From [Clostridium] saccharolyticum WM1 (GTDB lineage: Bacteria; Bacillota; Clostridia; Lachnospirales; Lachnospiraceae), in the NCBI RefSeq assembly GCF_000144625.1, contig NC_014376.1, positions 2,294,001 to 2,358,000 on the forward strand: a stretch of DNA of 64,000 nt, given 5' to 3'. Shown here piece by piece: positions 18,801 through 27,418 of this stretch. A model generated the notes under the pieces. The model searched no databases. It saw only the letters and a list, made by a program, of their open reading frames with translations, and was not told the origin of the DNA. Every line of letters begins with the position of its first letter. The first letter of the stretch is position 1. The position numbers and the translations under genes were made by a program.

Positions 18801-19316
18801 TTATTGCATTTTTTTAATAAAATCTTGGATCCTGCTTATAATCATACCGCCCAGGATCCCTATGACAAGCCCAGCGGCCGTACCGGCGATTAAAAGCATG
18901 GGAAGATAATAGAAAACTCCTGCCTGTCTGACTACAAGGGCAGCCACACAAACCTGTCCGATGTTATGTCCGACACCTCCCAGAATACTGGTACCCGTTG
19001 TCCCCATCCAGTTTGTTTTCCTGCAAAGGACCATTAAAAGCAGGCTTAAACTCCAGCCACCCAGACTGTACAGCATGGCAAATAAGTTCCCAAAGGTAAA
19101 CCCGGTGAGAACGATACGCAAAAGGGAGACGATGACTGTGCCACCTGCTCCTACCGTGTAGAGCCCCACAACTGTGACCAGATTGGCAAGTCCCAGCTTT
19201 ACTCCGGGCACCCCAAGAGAAATGGGAATCAGGGTTTCCACAAAGCTGAGAACAAATGCCAGTGCAATCAGCATCCCATACAACGCTGCCACATGTGCTG
19301 AATTTTTTCCTTTCAT
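18801..19316 (-). CDS. Gx transporter / heptaprenyl diphosphate synthase component I family protein
   Basis: 171 residues, about five hydrophobic segments. V-E-T-L-I-P-I and G-V-P-G-V-K-L-G-L-A-N-L-V-T are the family hallmarks (PF07456). Despite the older synthase name, the protein looks like an ECF-type small membrane transporter. The start follows AAAGGAGAACTC. No NusG-domain or FMN-binding partner is next to it, unlike in many Clostridia. Confidence 0.82.
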   Translation of the reverse strand: MKGKNSAHVAALYGMLIALAFVLSFVETLIPISLGVPGVKLGLANLVTVVGLYTVGAGGTVIVSLLRIVLTGFTFGNLFAMLYSLGGWSLSLLLMVLCRKTNWMGTTGTSILGGVGHNIGQVCVAALVVRQAGVFYYLPMLLIAGTAAGLVIGILGGMIISRIQDFIKKMQ

Positions 19317-19382
19317 AAGAGTTCTCCTTTTTTCTGCATTCCGTCTCTATTTTAACACACTTTGACATTTATGTAAAAGAAA

Positions 19383-19427
19383 ATCCCGGAGAGCCTCCTA
19401 GCAATTAGGAAAACCCCTCTCCGGGAT
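19383..19427 (-). terminator. Terminator of the degV-family gene
   Basis: Perfect 11-base arms ATCCCGGAGAG (19383-19393) and CTCTCCGGGAT (19417-19427). On the minus strand TTTTCTTTT follows. Confidence 0.8.
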
Positions 19428-19474
19428 ATTACAATTAATTTCTGCCTCATTTGGAAAAGCAATCCGTTTTTCGT

Positions 19475-20362
19475 CTAATCCACTCGTTTGTCCCCCCAGA
19501 AAAACAGAGCTACGGTACCAGGTCCTGTATGGGAGCCGATGACAGCACCGATGCTGTTTACCAGCACCCTCCCGGAAAGTCTGGGGAAACGCTCCTCCAC
19601 CAGAGCTGCCACCTCCCTGGCGTCATTTTCACAGGCGGAATAAGAGAGATGACATTTACCGCTGTAATTCTTTCCGTCTATTGCATGGGCCTCCATCGTG
19701 TGAACGATCTCCTGGATGGCCTTCTTTTTGGTGCGGATCTTCTGCCTTGGAATCAAATGTCCCTTGTCATCAATGCTCATAAGCGGGCAGATGTTAAGCA
19801 CCGTGCCAAGCATTGCTGATGTGGCCGAAATCCTGCCACCACGCTTAAAGCTGGTCAGATCCGTAGAAAAAAACCAATGGTGTACCAATAGCTTGTTGTT
19901 TTCCGTCCACTCTGCCGCTTCTTCCAGCGCAGCACCTTTGTCCCTTAGATCAGCCACCGCATCGGTCAAAAGACCGTAACCGGCTGATGCGCCCAGGGTA
20001 TCCACAATGACGATCTTTCTATCCGGATATCTGGAACTCATCTCTTCCCTGGCCACGCATGCAGAATTATAGGTTCCTGAAATACCGGAGGAAAGGGTAA
20101 GGTGGAGAATATCCTTACCTTCCTTTAAAAACGGTTCAAAAAAATCACAATATTCATCTACATTAACCTGGGAAGTCACAGGTGTGGCTCCTTTGGCGAT
20201 CCGGTCATAAAACTCCGGAAAGGGAATGCTCTGTCCCAAGTCATCCGGGTAGGTAACGCCATCCATTGTATAGTGAAAACACACATAGGGAATCTGGCGC
20301 TGTTCAAAAAATTCCTTCTTCATATCCACCGTTGAACAGCAGGTTAATATAAAATTTCCCAT
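19475..20362 (-). CDS. DegV family fatty-acid-binding protein
   Basis: 295 residues. Family marks are the N-terminal S-T-V-D strand, T-S-Q-V-N-V-D-E-Y, L-T-L-S-S-G-I-S-G-T-Y-N-S-A, and S-F-K-R-G-G-R-I-S. DegV proteins bind a long-chain acyl group and, as FakB, present fatty acids to the kinase FakA; which acyl chain cannot be read here. Start after AGGAGGTG. The histidine kinase gene lies 34 bases upstream, so cotranscription is possible. Confidence 0.9.
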   Translation of the reverse strand: MGNFILTCCSTVDMKKEFFEQRQIPYVCFHYTMDGVTYPDDLGQSIPFPEFYDRIAKGATPVTSQVNVDEYCDFFEPFLKEGKDILHLTLSSGISGTYNSACVAREEMSSRYPDRKIVIVDTLGASAGYGLLTDAVADLRDKGAALEEAAEWTENNKLLVHHWFFSTDLTSFKRGGRISATSAMLGTVLNICPLMSIDDKGHLIPRQKIRTKKKAIQEIVHTMEAHAIDGKNYSGKCHLSYSACENDAREVAALVEERFPRLSGRVLVNSIGAVIGSHTGPGTVALFFWGDKRVD

Positions 20363-20396
20363 ATCTGCACACCTCCTATCATTTACTGAATCAATA

Positions 20397-21800
20397 TTAA
20401 CATATTTTTTCCTGAATTGGAATCTTTACGACAAATTCCGTCCCCACATCAAGCTCTGACCGGACGGTAATCGTCCCATGATAGAAATTTACAATGTGCT
20501 TTACAATGGAAAGCCCCAGGCCGGTCCCGCCCTGCTTCTTGCTCCGTCCTTTGTCTACCCTGTAAAAACGTTCAAAAATGCGGCCTAAGGATTCTTTGGG
20601 AATTCCCATTCCGTTATCCTTTACACGGATAATCACATTGCGGTTCTCCTCTGTCACGGTTACCCATACCTGACCGCCGGGTTTGTTATACTTTATGGCA
20701 TTGCTGATGAGGTTCCCAAAAAGCTCTTTCATCTGCTGCCCATTGGCATAGATGCAAAGGGGCTTGCAGTCCACATGGATCATAACTTCATGGGAGGCTG
20801 CCAGGGGTTTTAAGGATTCAACAATATCGTCTAATAGAATGGACAGGCGCACATCATTTTTTAAAACCTCTGCTTCTTTTGCTTCAAGACGGGAAATCAT
20901 GAGGATGTCATTGATGAGATGATTCATATTGACCGCTTCTTTTTTGATGCGTCTTATGAAATCCATCTTCTGCTCCTCGTCCTGAATGATTCCGCTTTCC
21001 AGAAGCTCCGCATATCCCTGAACCGATGTGATAGGTGTTTTCAGTTCATGGGAGGCATTGCTGAAAAATTCCTGGCGGATCTGTTTTTCAAGTTCAATCT
21101 GATTTAAATATTCTTTTACATTCTTAGACATTTCAGTGGTCGTTTCCGCAATAATATTAATTTCCGGATATTGGTAGGTTTCAAAGGAGAGATCCGTATA
21201 ATCCCCGTTTACTTTAAGCATCTCCTGAGAGATTTCCTTTAAAGGCCTTGTTATGGATTTTGAAAAGCTGTCTGCGGAAAATGCAGAATACATAATAGCC
21301 ATAAGAAAGCTGAGCCAGATGGCAGGCAGAAGAAGCATCAGATATTCTTTCATTCCGGAATAAGGAATAGCCATACGAAGTATATAATCAGCCCGTGAGG
21401 AGCAGATAGCCACATAAAGCATGTTTTCTTTCAGGGTATCCGAGTAACGCCTGGCCGTTCCGGTCCCTTCTGCCAGGGCCTCTTTTACCTCTTCCCTGTC
21501 TAAATGATTATCCAGGGAAGCGGCCGGTACGTTTCCAGTATCGGCCGCAACGCTTCCATCCATACGTATTATCGTAAAACGGCTTTGACTTTCACTGAGG
21601 GTCTGCTTAAGATCCTCTATCTCACCGTCAAGACTGCCGGTATAATCCAGGATCTCATCCATGGCTTTCAGTGTGTAGGTCATATCCTGTCTGGAGTTTT
21701 TAAGCAATGCACTGCTGGAAGCAATGTAAAAAACAGTACTGCTGAGTATCAGAACAACCAAAATGATCTGTATGAATTTCTTAAAGATCACACTTCTCAT
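20397..21800 (-). CDS. Sensor histidine kinase (PhoR-like)
   Basis: About 467 residues from the ATG at 21800, which is four bases past GGAGGTG (the ATG at 21812 overlaps that site). Two transmembrane helices (about 8-30 and 155-180) bracket an extracytoplasmic domain. A HAMP-like region follows, then the HisKA box S-H-E-L-K-T-P (His about 255) and the HATPase_c boxes N-A-I-K-Y-N, D-N-G-M-G-I-P and G-T-G-L-G-L-S. It autophosphorylates and passes phosphate to the regulator encoded 45 bases upstream. A Na/Pi transporter with Pho-box-like repeats is adjacent, which supports a phosphate-sensing role. Confidence 0.9.
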   Translation of the reverse strand: MRSVIFKKFIQIILVVLILSSTVFYIASSSALLKNSRQDMTYTLKAMDEILDYTGSLDGEIEDLKQTLSESQSRFTIIRMDGSVAADTGNVPAASLDNHLDREEVKEALAEGTGTARRYSDTLKENMLYVAICSSRADYILRMAIPYSGMKEYLMLLLPAIWLSFLMAIMYSAFSADSFSKSITRPLKEISQEMLKVNGDYTDLSFETYQYPEINIIAETTTEMSKNVKEYLNQIELEKQIRQEFFSNASHELKTPITSVQGYAELLESGIIQDEEQKMDFIRRIKKEAVNMNHLINDILMISRLEAKEAEVLKNDVRLSILLDDIVESLKPLAASHEVMIHVDCKPLCIYANGQQMKELFGNLISNAIKYNKPGGQVWVTVTEENRNVIIRVKDNGMGIPKESLGRIFERFYRVDKGRSKKQGGTGLGLSIVKHIVNFYHGTITVRSELDVGTEFVVKIPIQEKIC

Positions 21801-21845
21801 AGACACCTCCATTCCGGGGTATTCGCAGCCAGGACATACAATTTC

Positions 21846-22535
21846 CTACTCTTCCGTCTTAATAAAACGATAGCCTACACCACGGACCGTCTTAATGCAG
21901 GAACCGCCGTTTTCTCCCAGCTTTTGCCGCAGGGTGCGGATATGCATGTCCAGGGTTCTTGTTTCTCCATCGTAATCATATCCCCAGATGTGATTTAAGA
22001 GCTCATCTCTGGTGACGACCTTATTATGATTCTCCATCAGATACTGTAAAAGCTCAAATTCTTTTAAGGTCAGTTCAACTTTCATGCCGTCACAGTGAAC
22101 CTCTCTGGTTTTTTTGTTTAAATTTAAACAATACTGGTTCAACTCGTTTGATTCTGCCTGGTCCCTGGTACTGCGGCGCAGAAGGCTTCGGATCCTGGCA
22201 GCCAGTTCCATGACTCCAAAAGGCTTTGTCATGTAGTCGTCGGCTCCTCCATCCAATCCTGCCACCTTATCAAACTCCCTGTCTTTCGCAGTCAGAATAA
22301 GAATAGGGATATCTTTTAACGATTCATTTTTCCGAATCCTGCGGATAGCTGTCAGGCCATCCATACCGGGAAGCATCAGATCAAACACAGCCAGGGCAGG
22401 CTGATCTGACTCAATGTGCCGCAAGGCATCCTCCGCCATCTCAAAGGCGGATACTTCATAGCCAAAACCTTCCAGAGCGATTTTTATTAAATCCCTGATG
22501 TTGTCATCGTCTTCAATCACATAGATAAGTTCCAT
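21846..22535 (-). CDS. OmpR/PhoB-family response regulator (PhoP-like)
   Basis: 229 residues. Receiver domain with acidic pocket E-D-D, phospho-acceptor in V-F-D-L-M-L-P (Asp about 53), Thr and Lys in L-T-A-K-D and T-K-P-F-G. The C-terminal winged helix has R-D-E-L-L-N-H-I-W-G-Y and R-T-L-D-M-H-I-R-T-L-R-Q-K-L. It forms a pair with the kinase. The best candidate targets are the TTTACAT repeats before the Na/Pi transporter gene. Confidence 0.92.
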   Translation of the reverse strand: MELIYVIEDDDNIRDLIKIALEGFGYEVSAFEMAEDALRHIESDQPALAVFDLMLPGMDGLTAIRRIRKNESLKDIPILILTAKDREFDKVAGLDGGADDYMTKPFGVMELAARIRSLLRRSTRDQAESNELNQYCLNLNKKTREVHCDGMKVELTLKEFELLQYLMENHNKVVTRDELLNHIWGYDYDGETRTLDMHIRTLRQKLGENGGSCIKTVRGVGYRFIKTEE

Positions 22536-22629
22536 ACAGTCTCCTTTCCGTTTTTCCGCCTGGGCATTTCAGAAGAAAGATATGCCCTCAGGGCGTTCCG
22601 TCATGAAGAAAAAGCCATGCCGCCTTTTG

Positions 22630-24285
22630 TTACATTTCATCTCTCACATAACCGGCGATATTATGGGCATGGTCCGAAATACGTTCCAGATTGCTCAGAG
22701 CATCCAAAAAGATCACTCCGTTCTCCGGCTTGCAGGTCTGAGCCGATAAACGTTCGATATGGCGTTCCCTTAATTCTTCTTCCAGACTGTCCACACGTTC
22801 TTCACATTGGACTACGGCACGGACCTCAGACATGTCAGAGGTCTCCCTTGCTTTTATGGCATGCTCCAGAGATGCCCTGACTTCTTTGATCATTTCCTTT
22901 ATCTCATTTTCTGCTTCCTTTGAAAAAACAATGTTCCGGTTGGCCTTTTCCACCGCCAGCTCCGATAGGTTCTCACAGTGATCACTGACCCTTTCAAAAT
23001 CGCTGACCGTGTAAAATAAATTTTTAACAAGAAGATGCTGCTCTTCGTTTAAAGACTGGTTATTGATCTTTACCAGATAATCAATTAATATTTTTTCATA
23101 ATTATTGATTTTCTGTTCCATTTTTTCCACCAGCTCTGCCTCTGTTTTGTTACTGCCCAGAAGAGCCGCCGCTGCAAGGTCCAAGTTTTCCATGGCTGCA
23201 TAGCCCATGTTCACTACTTCATGATTTACGTTTTCGATTGCAAAGGAAGGAGTTTCCAGAATTCTTTCATCCAGATGACGTTTCATCTGGCCATCAGTAT
23301 CCATAGGAGCTTCCTTTTTATCCTCATGAACAAGGATACCGGAAGCCTTTACCAATAGCCCGGCAAAGGGGAATAAAATTACGGTATTGCTCACATTAAA
23401 AATGGTATGGAAGATGGATATTCCCACACTGCTGATTCGTGATGCGGCAAAAACCGGATTCAGCCGAAACATAACAAACATGATGCATCCGAAAATCACA
23501 GCGCCCGTCACATTAAAAAGAAGGTGAATCACAGCAGCACGCTTTGCGGTTTTATTTGCTCCCACACTGGAAAGCAGGGCAGTGACACAGGTACCGATAT
23601 TTTGTCCTAAAGTGATATAAATCGCTGACTGCCAGTTTACAATTCCATTGAGTGCCAAAGTCTGTAAAATTCCCACGGAAGCCGAAGAACTTTGAATGAT
23701 GCCCGTCACTACAAGACCAGCTAAAATTCCAAGAAACGGATTTTTTCCTAATACGGAGAATGCCTGACTGAAAATCGGAGCGTTCCGGTAAGGAGTGATG
23801 GAATCTGACATAAACGAAAGTCCTATGAACAGTACACCGAAGCCCACAAGAATTTCTCCGATCTGCTTCTTTTTGCCGCTTCCGGTAAAAAGGCTTAAAA
23901 CTGCGCCTACCCCTACCAGTGCCGGAGCGAAAAACTCGGGCTTAAGCATTTCTCCCCATTCGCTCATGGATACGATCCAGCTGGTAACAGTAGTACCGAT
24001 ATTTGCTCCCATAATAATGCCGACAGCCTGGCCCAGATTGATGATTCCAGCATTAACAAAACCAACTACCATGACTGTGGTAGCCGAGCTGCTTTGTATT
24101 ATGGCAGTAATTCCGGTTCCCAAAAGTACGCCCATAAGCCGGTTGCTGGTGAGAAAGCCTAAAAGCTGCTGCATTTTATGGCCTGCGGACTTTTGAAGTC
24201 CATCAGCCATGGCATCCATCCCATAGAGGAACATCCCCAGCCCTCCGATGAATTTAAATAGCATTTGTATCTCTGTGATTGACAT
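22630..24285 (-). CDS. Na/Pi cotransporter family protein with PhoU-like domain
   Basis: 551 residues. The membrane half (to about residue 310) holds the two inverted PF02690 repeats, each with the Q-S-S-S-A signature (I-I-Q-S-S-S-A-T-T and I-I-Q-S-S-S-A-S-V). The C-terminal 180 residues are helical with E/R-rich PhoU-like repeats (F-E-R-V-S-D-H-C-E-N and L-E-R-I-S-D-H-A-H-N). It imports phosphate with sodium; the PhoU-like tail probably senses phosphate state. The two-component genes follow 94 bases downstream, giving a likely autoregulated phosphate unit. Confidence 0.92.
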   Translation of the reverse strand: MSITEIQMLFKFIGGLGMFLYGMDAMADGLQKSAGHKMQQLLGFLTSNRLMGVLLGTGITAIIQSSSATTVMVVGFVNAGIINLGQAVGIIMGANIGTTVTSWIVSMSEWGEMLKPEFFAPALVGVGAVLSLFTGSGKKKQIGEILVGFGVLFIGLSFMSDSITPYRNAPIFSQAFSVLGKNPFLGILAGLVVTGIIQSSSASVGILQTLALNGIVNWQSAIYITLGQNIGTCVTALLSSVGANKTAKRAAVIHLLFNVTGAVIFGCIMFVMFRLNPVFAASRISSVGISIFHTIFNVSNTVILFPFAGLLVKASGILVHEDKKEAPMDTDGQMKRHLDERILETPSFAIENVNHEVVNMGYAAMENLDLAAAALLGSNKTEAELVEKMEQKINNYEKILIDYLVKINNQSLNEEQHLLVKNLFYTVSDFERVSDHCENLSELAVEKANRNIVFSKEAENEIKEMIKEVRASLEHAIKARETSDMSEVRAVVQCEERVDSLEEELRERHIERLSAQTCKPENGVIFLDALSNLERISDHAHNIAGYVRDEM

Positions 24286-24326
24286 AGTATCCTCCTGATT
24301 TTCATGTTAAGACATGCTATGTAAGT

Positions 24327-24380
24327 ACTATATCAAATCTATGTAAAGTAACATGCACATAAATGTAAAATTTATGTAAA
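24327..24380 (-). promoter_or_regulatory. Pho-box-like TTTACAT repeats and -10 box before the Na/Pi gene
   Basis: On the minus strand TTTACAT occurs at 24380-24374, 24369-24363 and 24347-24341, spaced by 11 and 22 bases (one and two helical turns). A -10 box TATAGT (24332-24327) follows, with no -35 match at the usual distance. PhoP of Bacillus binds TT(A/T/C)A(C/T)A repeats at 11-base steps and replaces the -35 contact, which fits this arrangement. A fourth copy at 24392-24398 lies inside the dipeptidase 3' end. Confidence 0.5.
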
Positions 24381-24388
24381 TTTTTGTC

Positions 24389-25381
24389 TTAATGTAAAAT
24401 TTCCTTATAAACCCGTAAAACATTTCCATAAAAGACCGCTTCAATTTCGCTTTCTGAAAACCCTTCCTTTTTCATATAAGCTTCCATAAGAGGCAGATCT
24501 TCCGGAGATTTCACCTCCAAATTTCCTCCGATGCCGTCAAAATCCGACCCGAGGCCAATGCACTGGATGCCGCCCACCTGCTTCATGTGCTTTATATGGG
24601 AAACCATATCCTCCATCCGGCTTAAAACTCCTTCTCCCTTTTTCCAGTCATGAAGGAAATCGGCGCAGTAATTGATTCCGGCCACACCGCCACGTTCCGA
24701 AAGGAGTTTTATCATATTATCCGTTAAGTTCCGGGGATTGGAAGCAATGGTCCTGGCATTGGAGTGGCTGGCCACAAAAGGCTTTTCCGTATACCGGAAC
24801 ACGTCATCGATACCGGCATCGGACAAATGAGACACATCTATGATCATTCCCAGTTTTTCCATTTCCTGAACAAACGTGATTCCCATTTCCGTAAGACCAT
24901 GCTCTGTTTCCGGTTGGAAAAAGGCCTCTCCATTTTCCTCCCAGATCCGGTTAGGATGACCCAGTTCATTCTTATAGTTCCAGGTGAGAGTCGCCATACG
25001 GACACCCAAACGGTAAAAATTCCTTAAAAAAGCCAGTTCTCCCTGGAAAACACCGCCTTCCTCTATGGTAAGCAAGGCAGACATCTTTCCATTTTTCCGG
25101 TTCTCTTCAATATCCCGATAGCATTTTACGATGCCAACCATATCCTTATATTTTTCCAGTTCCGTATAGAACAGGTCGGCTAGTTTCATACAATATTCAA
25201 ATGGATGCTCCTGCCTGGCGAGATTTGTAAACATGGCAAAGTTCTGCAGGCAGTAATCCCCTTTTTTCATGCGCTCCAAGTCAATATGACAGTTATTTTT
25301 TAAGATGGAATACTCCTTTCCTTCTTCCTTGCGGTAAAAAAGTTCTGAAATGGTATCACAATGCATATCAACAACCTTCAT
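24389..25381 (-). CDS. Membrane dipeptidase family protein (renal dipeptidase type)
   Basis: 330 residues. The zinc-site motifs are D-M-H-C-D-T near the N-terminus, the bridging Glu in L-L-T-I-E-E-G-G, I-D-V-S-H-L-S and F-V-A-S-H-S-N, and the G-S-D-F-D-G region. It hydrolyses dipeptides (and possibly D-residue-containing ones) in the cytoplasm, since no signal peptide is present. It is a single gene upstream of the MacB terminator. Confidence 0.92.
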   Translation of the reverse strand: MKVVDMHCDTISELFYRKEEGKEYSILKNNCHIDLERMKKGDYCLQNFAMFTNLARQEHPFEYCMKLADLFYTELEKYKDMVGIVKCYRDIEENRKNGKMSALLTIEEGGVFQGELAFLRNFYRLGVRMATLTWNYKNELGHPNRIWEENGEAFFQPETEHGLTEMGITFVQEMEKLGMIIDVSHLSDAGIDDVFRYTEKPFVASHSNARTIASNPRNLTDNMIKLLSERGGVAGINYCADFLHDWKKGEGVLSRMEDMVSHIKHMKQVGGIQCIGLGSDFDGIGGNLEVKSPEDLPLMEAYMKKEGFSESEIEAVFYGNVLRVYKEILH

Positions 25382-25426
25382 AGTATCTGTCCTTTCTCAT
25401 TGATCCTTTCAATTACCTTTCTGCGG

Positions 25427-25461
25427 AAAAGGAGCAGCCCCAAACTATGAGCTACTCCTTT
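25427..25461 (-). terminator. Terminator of the SLH-HlyD-MacAB operon
   Basis: AAAAGGAGCAGC (25427-25438) pairs with GCTACTCCTTT (25451-25461) with one G-U. On the minus strand the stem ends in TTTT. Confidence 0.65.
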
Positions 25462-25518
25462 GGTAATTATGCAAATAGTATCATCAATATGATATATTTG
25501 CAACAAAATGTTAGGATC

Positions 25519-26703
25519 CTATTCGCTGCGCAAAGCATCGATGGGGTTCAAATTCGCTGCACGGCTGGCCGGCATATAGCCAAAGAGCAGACCGATTCCC
25601 ACCGATACGCTGAAAGAAACAATAACTGCTCCAGGGGTAGGCGATACCGTCATTCCCATGGCTGTCCCAATGACCGTAGTCGCCACAGAACCCACCAGGA
25701 TGCCGGCAACGCCGCCAAACGAGCTGGTAACCGCTGCTTCTATGACAAACTGCTGCATGATGTTGCTCTTTTTCGCCCCTAGTGCTTTCCGGATTCCGAT
25801 TTCTCTGGTACGCTCCGTTACGGATACCAGCATGATGTTCATAACCCCCACACCGGCTACTAAAAGAGAGATTCCGGCTATCCCACCAAGCATCATGGAC
25901 ATCATGGATATCATGGAATTTAAGGAATCCAGCAGTTCGCTCATGGCAGTCACACGGTACAAATCATCATCCTTGAATATATGAAAGAGAAACGTGTTAA
26001 TAACTTCTTTGGCTTCTGTTGTATGATCCATATCTGCGGTTGCAAAAACATAGCTGCTGATATTGGCATTGTTGCTCATCTTGGCGGCGCAGCTGTAAGG
26101 AAGATACAGCACGTCATCCGTGCCGCCGTCCTCCAGTTCCTCCTCATCCTGCCTGGAAATTACACCTACAATCCGGAATGGGTAACCATTGATTTTTATC
26201 GTCTGGTCAATGGCCTTTTCCACACCTCCGTATAGATCCCATGCCACATAATAGCCTACAACACACACCTTTTGTCTGGAAACTATGTCAGAATACTGGA
26301 GGAAGCGGCCGGAATCCAGGGTTTGATCCTTCATATCCAGATAATCTTCGCTTACACCAGTCACGGTGGTTCCGGTCAGGGATTCCGTTCCGTTTTTTAT
26401 GGTAGAGGTCAGCGTGACCTTGGGAGTCATCTGAGCAAAAAGTTCCTTATGCTTGTCATAAAACTGATACATCTCATCCACAGATAAAGACCTGGAGGAA
26501 AGATTGGAAACATTTACATTAATCTGATTGGTTCCCATACTTGCAAAGCTCTCTGTCATATAGGACATCTGACCGTTCACAAGACTTACCAGAATAATAA
26601 CCGAAGCTACGCCTATAATGATTCCAAGCATGGTGAGAAAGGAACGCATTTTGTTGCTCCATATGCTCTTAAGAGCCATTTTAAAGGATTGCAGAATATT
26701 CAT
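25519..26703 (-). CDS. MacB-type ABC transporter permease
   Basis: 394 residues. One transmembrane helix at about 20-42, a large extracellular MacB periplasmic-core domain, then three helices in the C-terminal FtsX domain. R-E-I-G-I-R-K-A-L-G-A-K and the closing N-P-I-D-A-L-R-S-E are standard. It works with the LolD-like ATPase (overlap 23 bases) and the HlyD-type adaptor as a mechanotransmission exporter. The substrate could be a peptide or drug; it is not readable. Confidence 0.92.
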   Translation of the reverse strand: MNILQSFKMALKSIWSNKMRSFLTMLGIIIGVASVIILVSLVNGQMSYMTESFASMGTNQINVNVSNLSSRSLSVDEMYQFYDKHKELFAQMTPKVTLTSTIKNGTESLTGTTVTGVSEDYLDMKDQTLDSGRFLQYSDIVSRQKVCVVGYYVAWDLYGGVEKAIDQTIKINGYPFRIVGVISRQDEEELEDGGTDDVLYLPYSCAAKMSNNANISSYVFATADMDHTTEAKEVINTFLFHIFKDDDLYRVTAMSELLDSLNSMISMMSMMLGGIAGISLLVAGVGVMNIMLVSVTERTREIGIRKALGAKKSNIMQQFVIEAAVTSSFGGVAGILVGSVATTVIGTAMGMTVSPTPGAVIVSFSVSVGIGLLFGYMPASRAANLNPIDALRSE

Positions 26704-27388
26704 TTACATCTCCGTCGAAATTAATCTTTCCGTCATGTACCCGGACCACCCGCCGGGCTTCCCTTGCTATGGTGCTGTCATGGGTAATCATAACAATGGT
26801 ATTACCTTCATCATTTAACTTGTTTAAAAAGTTTAAAACATCCCGGCTTGTTTTGGAGTCCAAAGCTCCCGTAGGTTCATCAGCCAGAATCAGGGATGGG
26901 GCTCCTGCCAGGGCCCTGGCTATGGAAACCCTTTGCTGCTGGCCGCCGGAAAGCTGATTCGGCAGATTTTTCCACTTTTCCGCCAAGCCTACACGCTCTA
27001 AAGAACTCATGGCCTTTTCTTTTCGTTCACTGGCAGCTATCCCTGCATACAGAAGAGGCAGCTCCACATTTTCCAGGAGATTTAATCTCGGCAGAAGATT
27101 GTATTGCTGAAATATGAAGCCAATCATCCTATTCCGAATCTGAGCCAGTTGGTTTTCAGACATGCTCCCTACATCCTCACCACCCAGCAGATACTCTCCT
27201 GAGGTGGGAACATCCAGTGCACCTATAATATTCATAAGCGTGGACTTTCCGCTTCCCGACTTTCCCACAATGGCCACGAATTCCCCCCGGCAGATGGTTA
27301 AAGATATTCCGTCACTTGCACGTACCTCCTCATCTCCCATCTGGTATACCTTATGGATATCTTTTAATTCAATTATGGGTTCTTCCAC
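26681..27388 (-). CDS. MacA/LolD-type ABC transporter ATPase
   Basis: 235 residues. Walker A G-K-S-G-S-G-K-S-T, signature L-S-G-G-Q-Q-Q-R-V, Walker B L-I-L-A-D-E-P-T-G-A-L-D. These are the LolD/MacB-family forms. It is tightly coupled to the permease gene by overlap and lies 30 bases after the adaptor gene. Confidence 0.93.
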   Translation of the reverse strand: MEEPIIELKDIHKVYQMGDEEVRASDGISLTICRGEFVAIVGKSGSGKSTLMNIIGALDVPTSGEYLLGGEDVGSMSENQLAQIRNRMIGFIFQQYNLLPRLNLLENVELPLLYAGIAASERKEKAMSSLERVGLAEKWKNLPNQLSGGQQQRVSIARALAGAPSLILADEPTGALDSKTSRDVLNFLNKLNDEGNTIVMITHDSTIAREARRVVRVHDGKINFDGDVNEYSAIL

Positions 27389-27418
27389 CTTTCTGTCCTC
27401 CTGCTGTTAGGATTCTGG

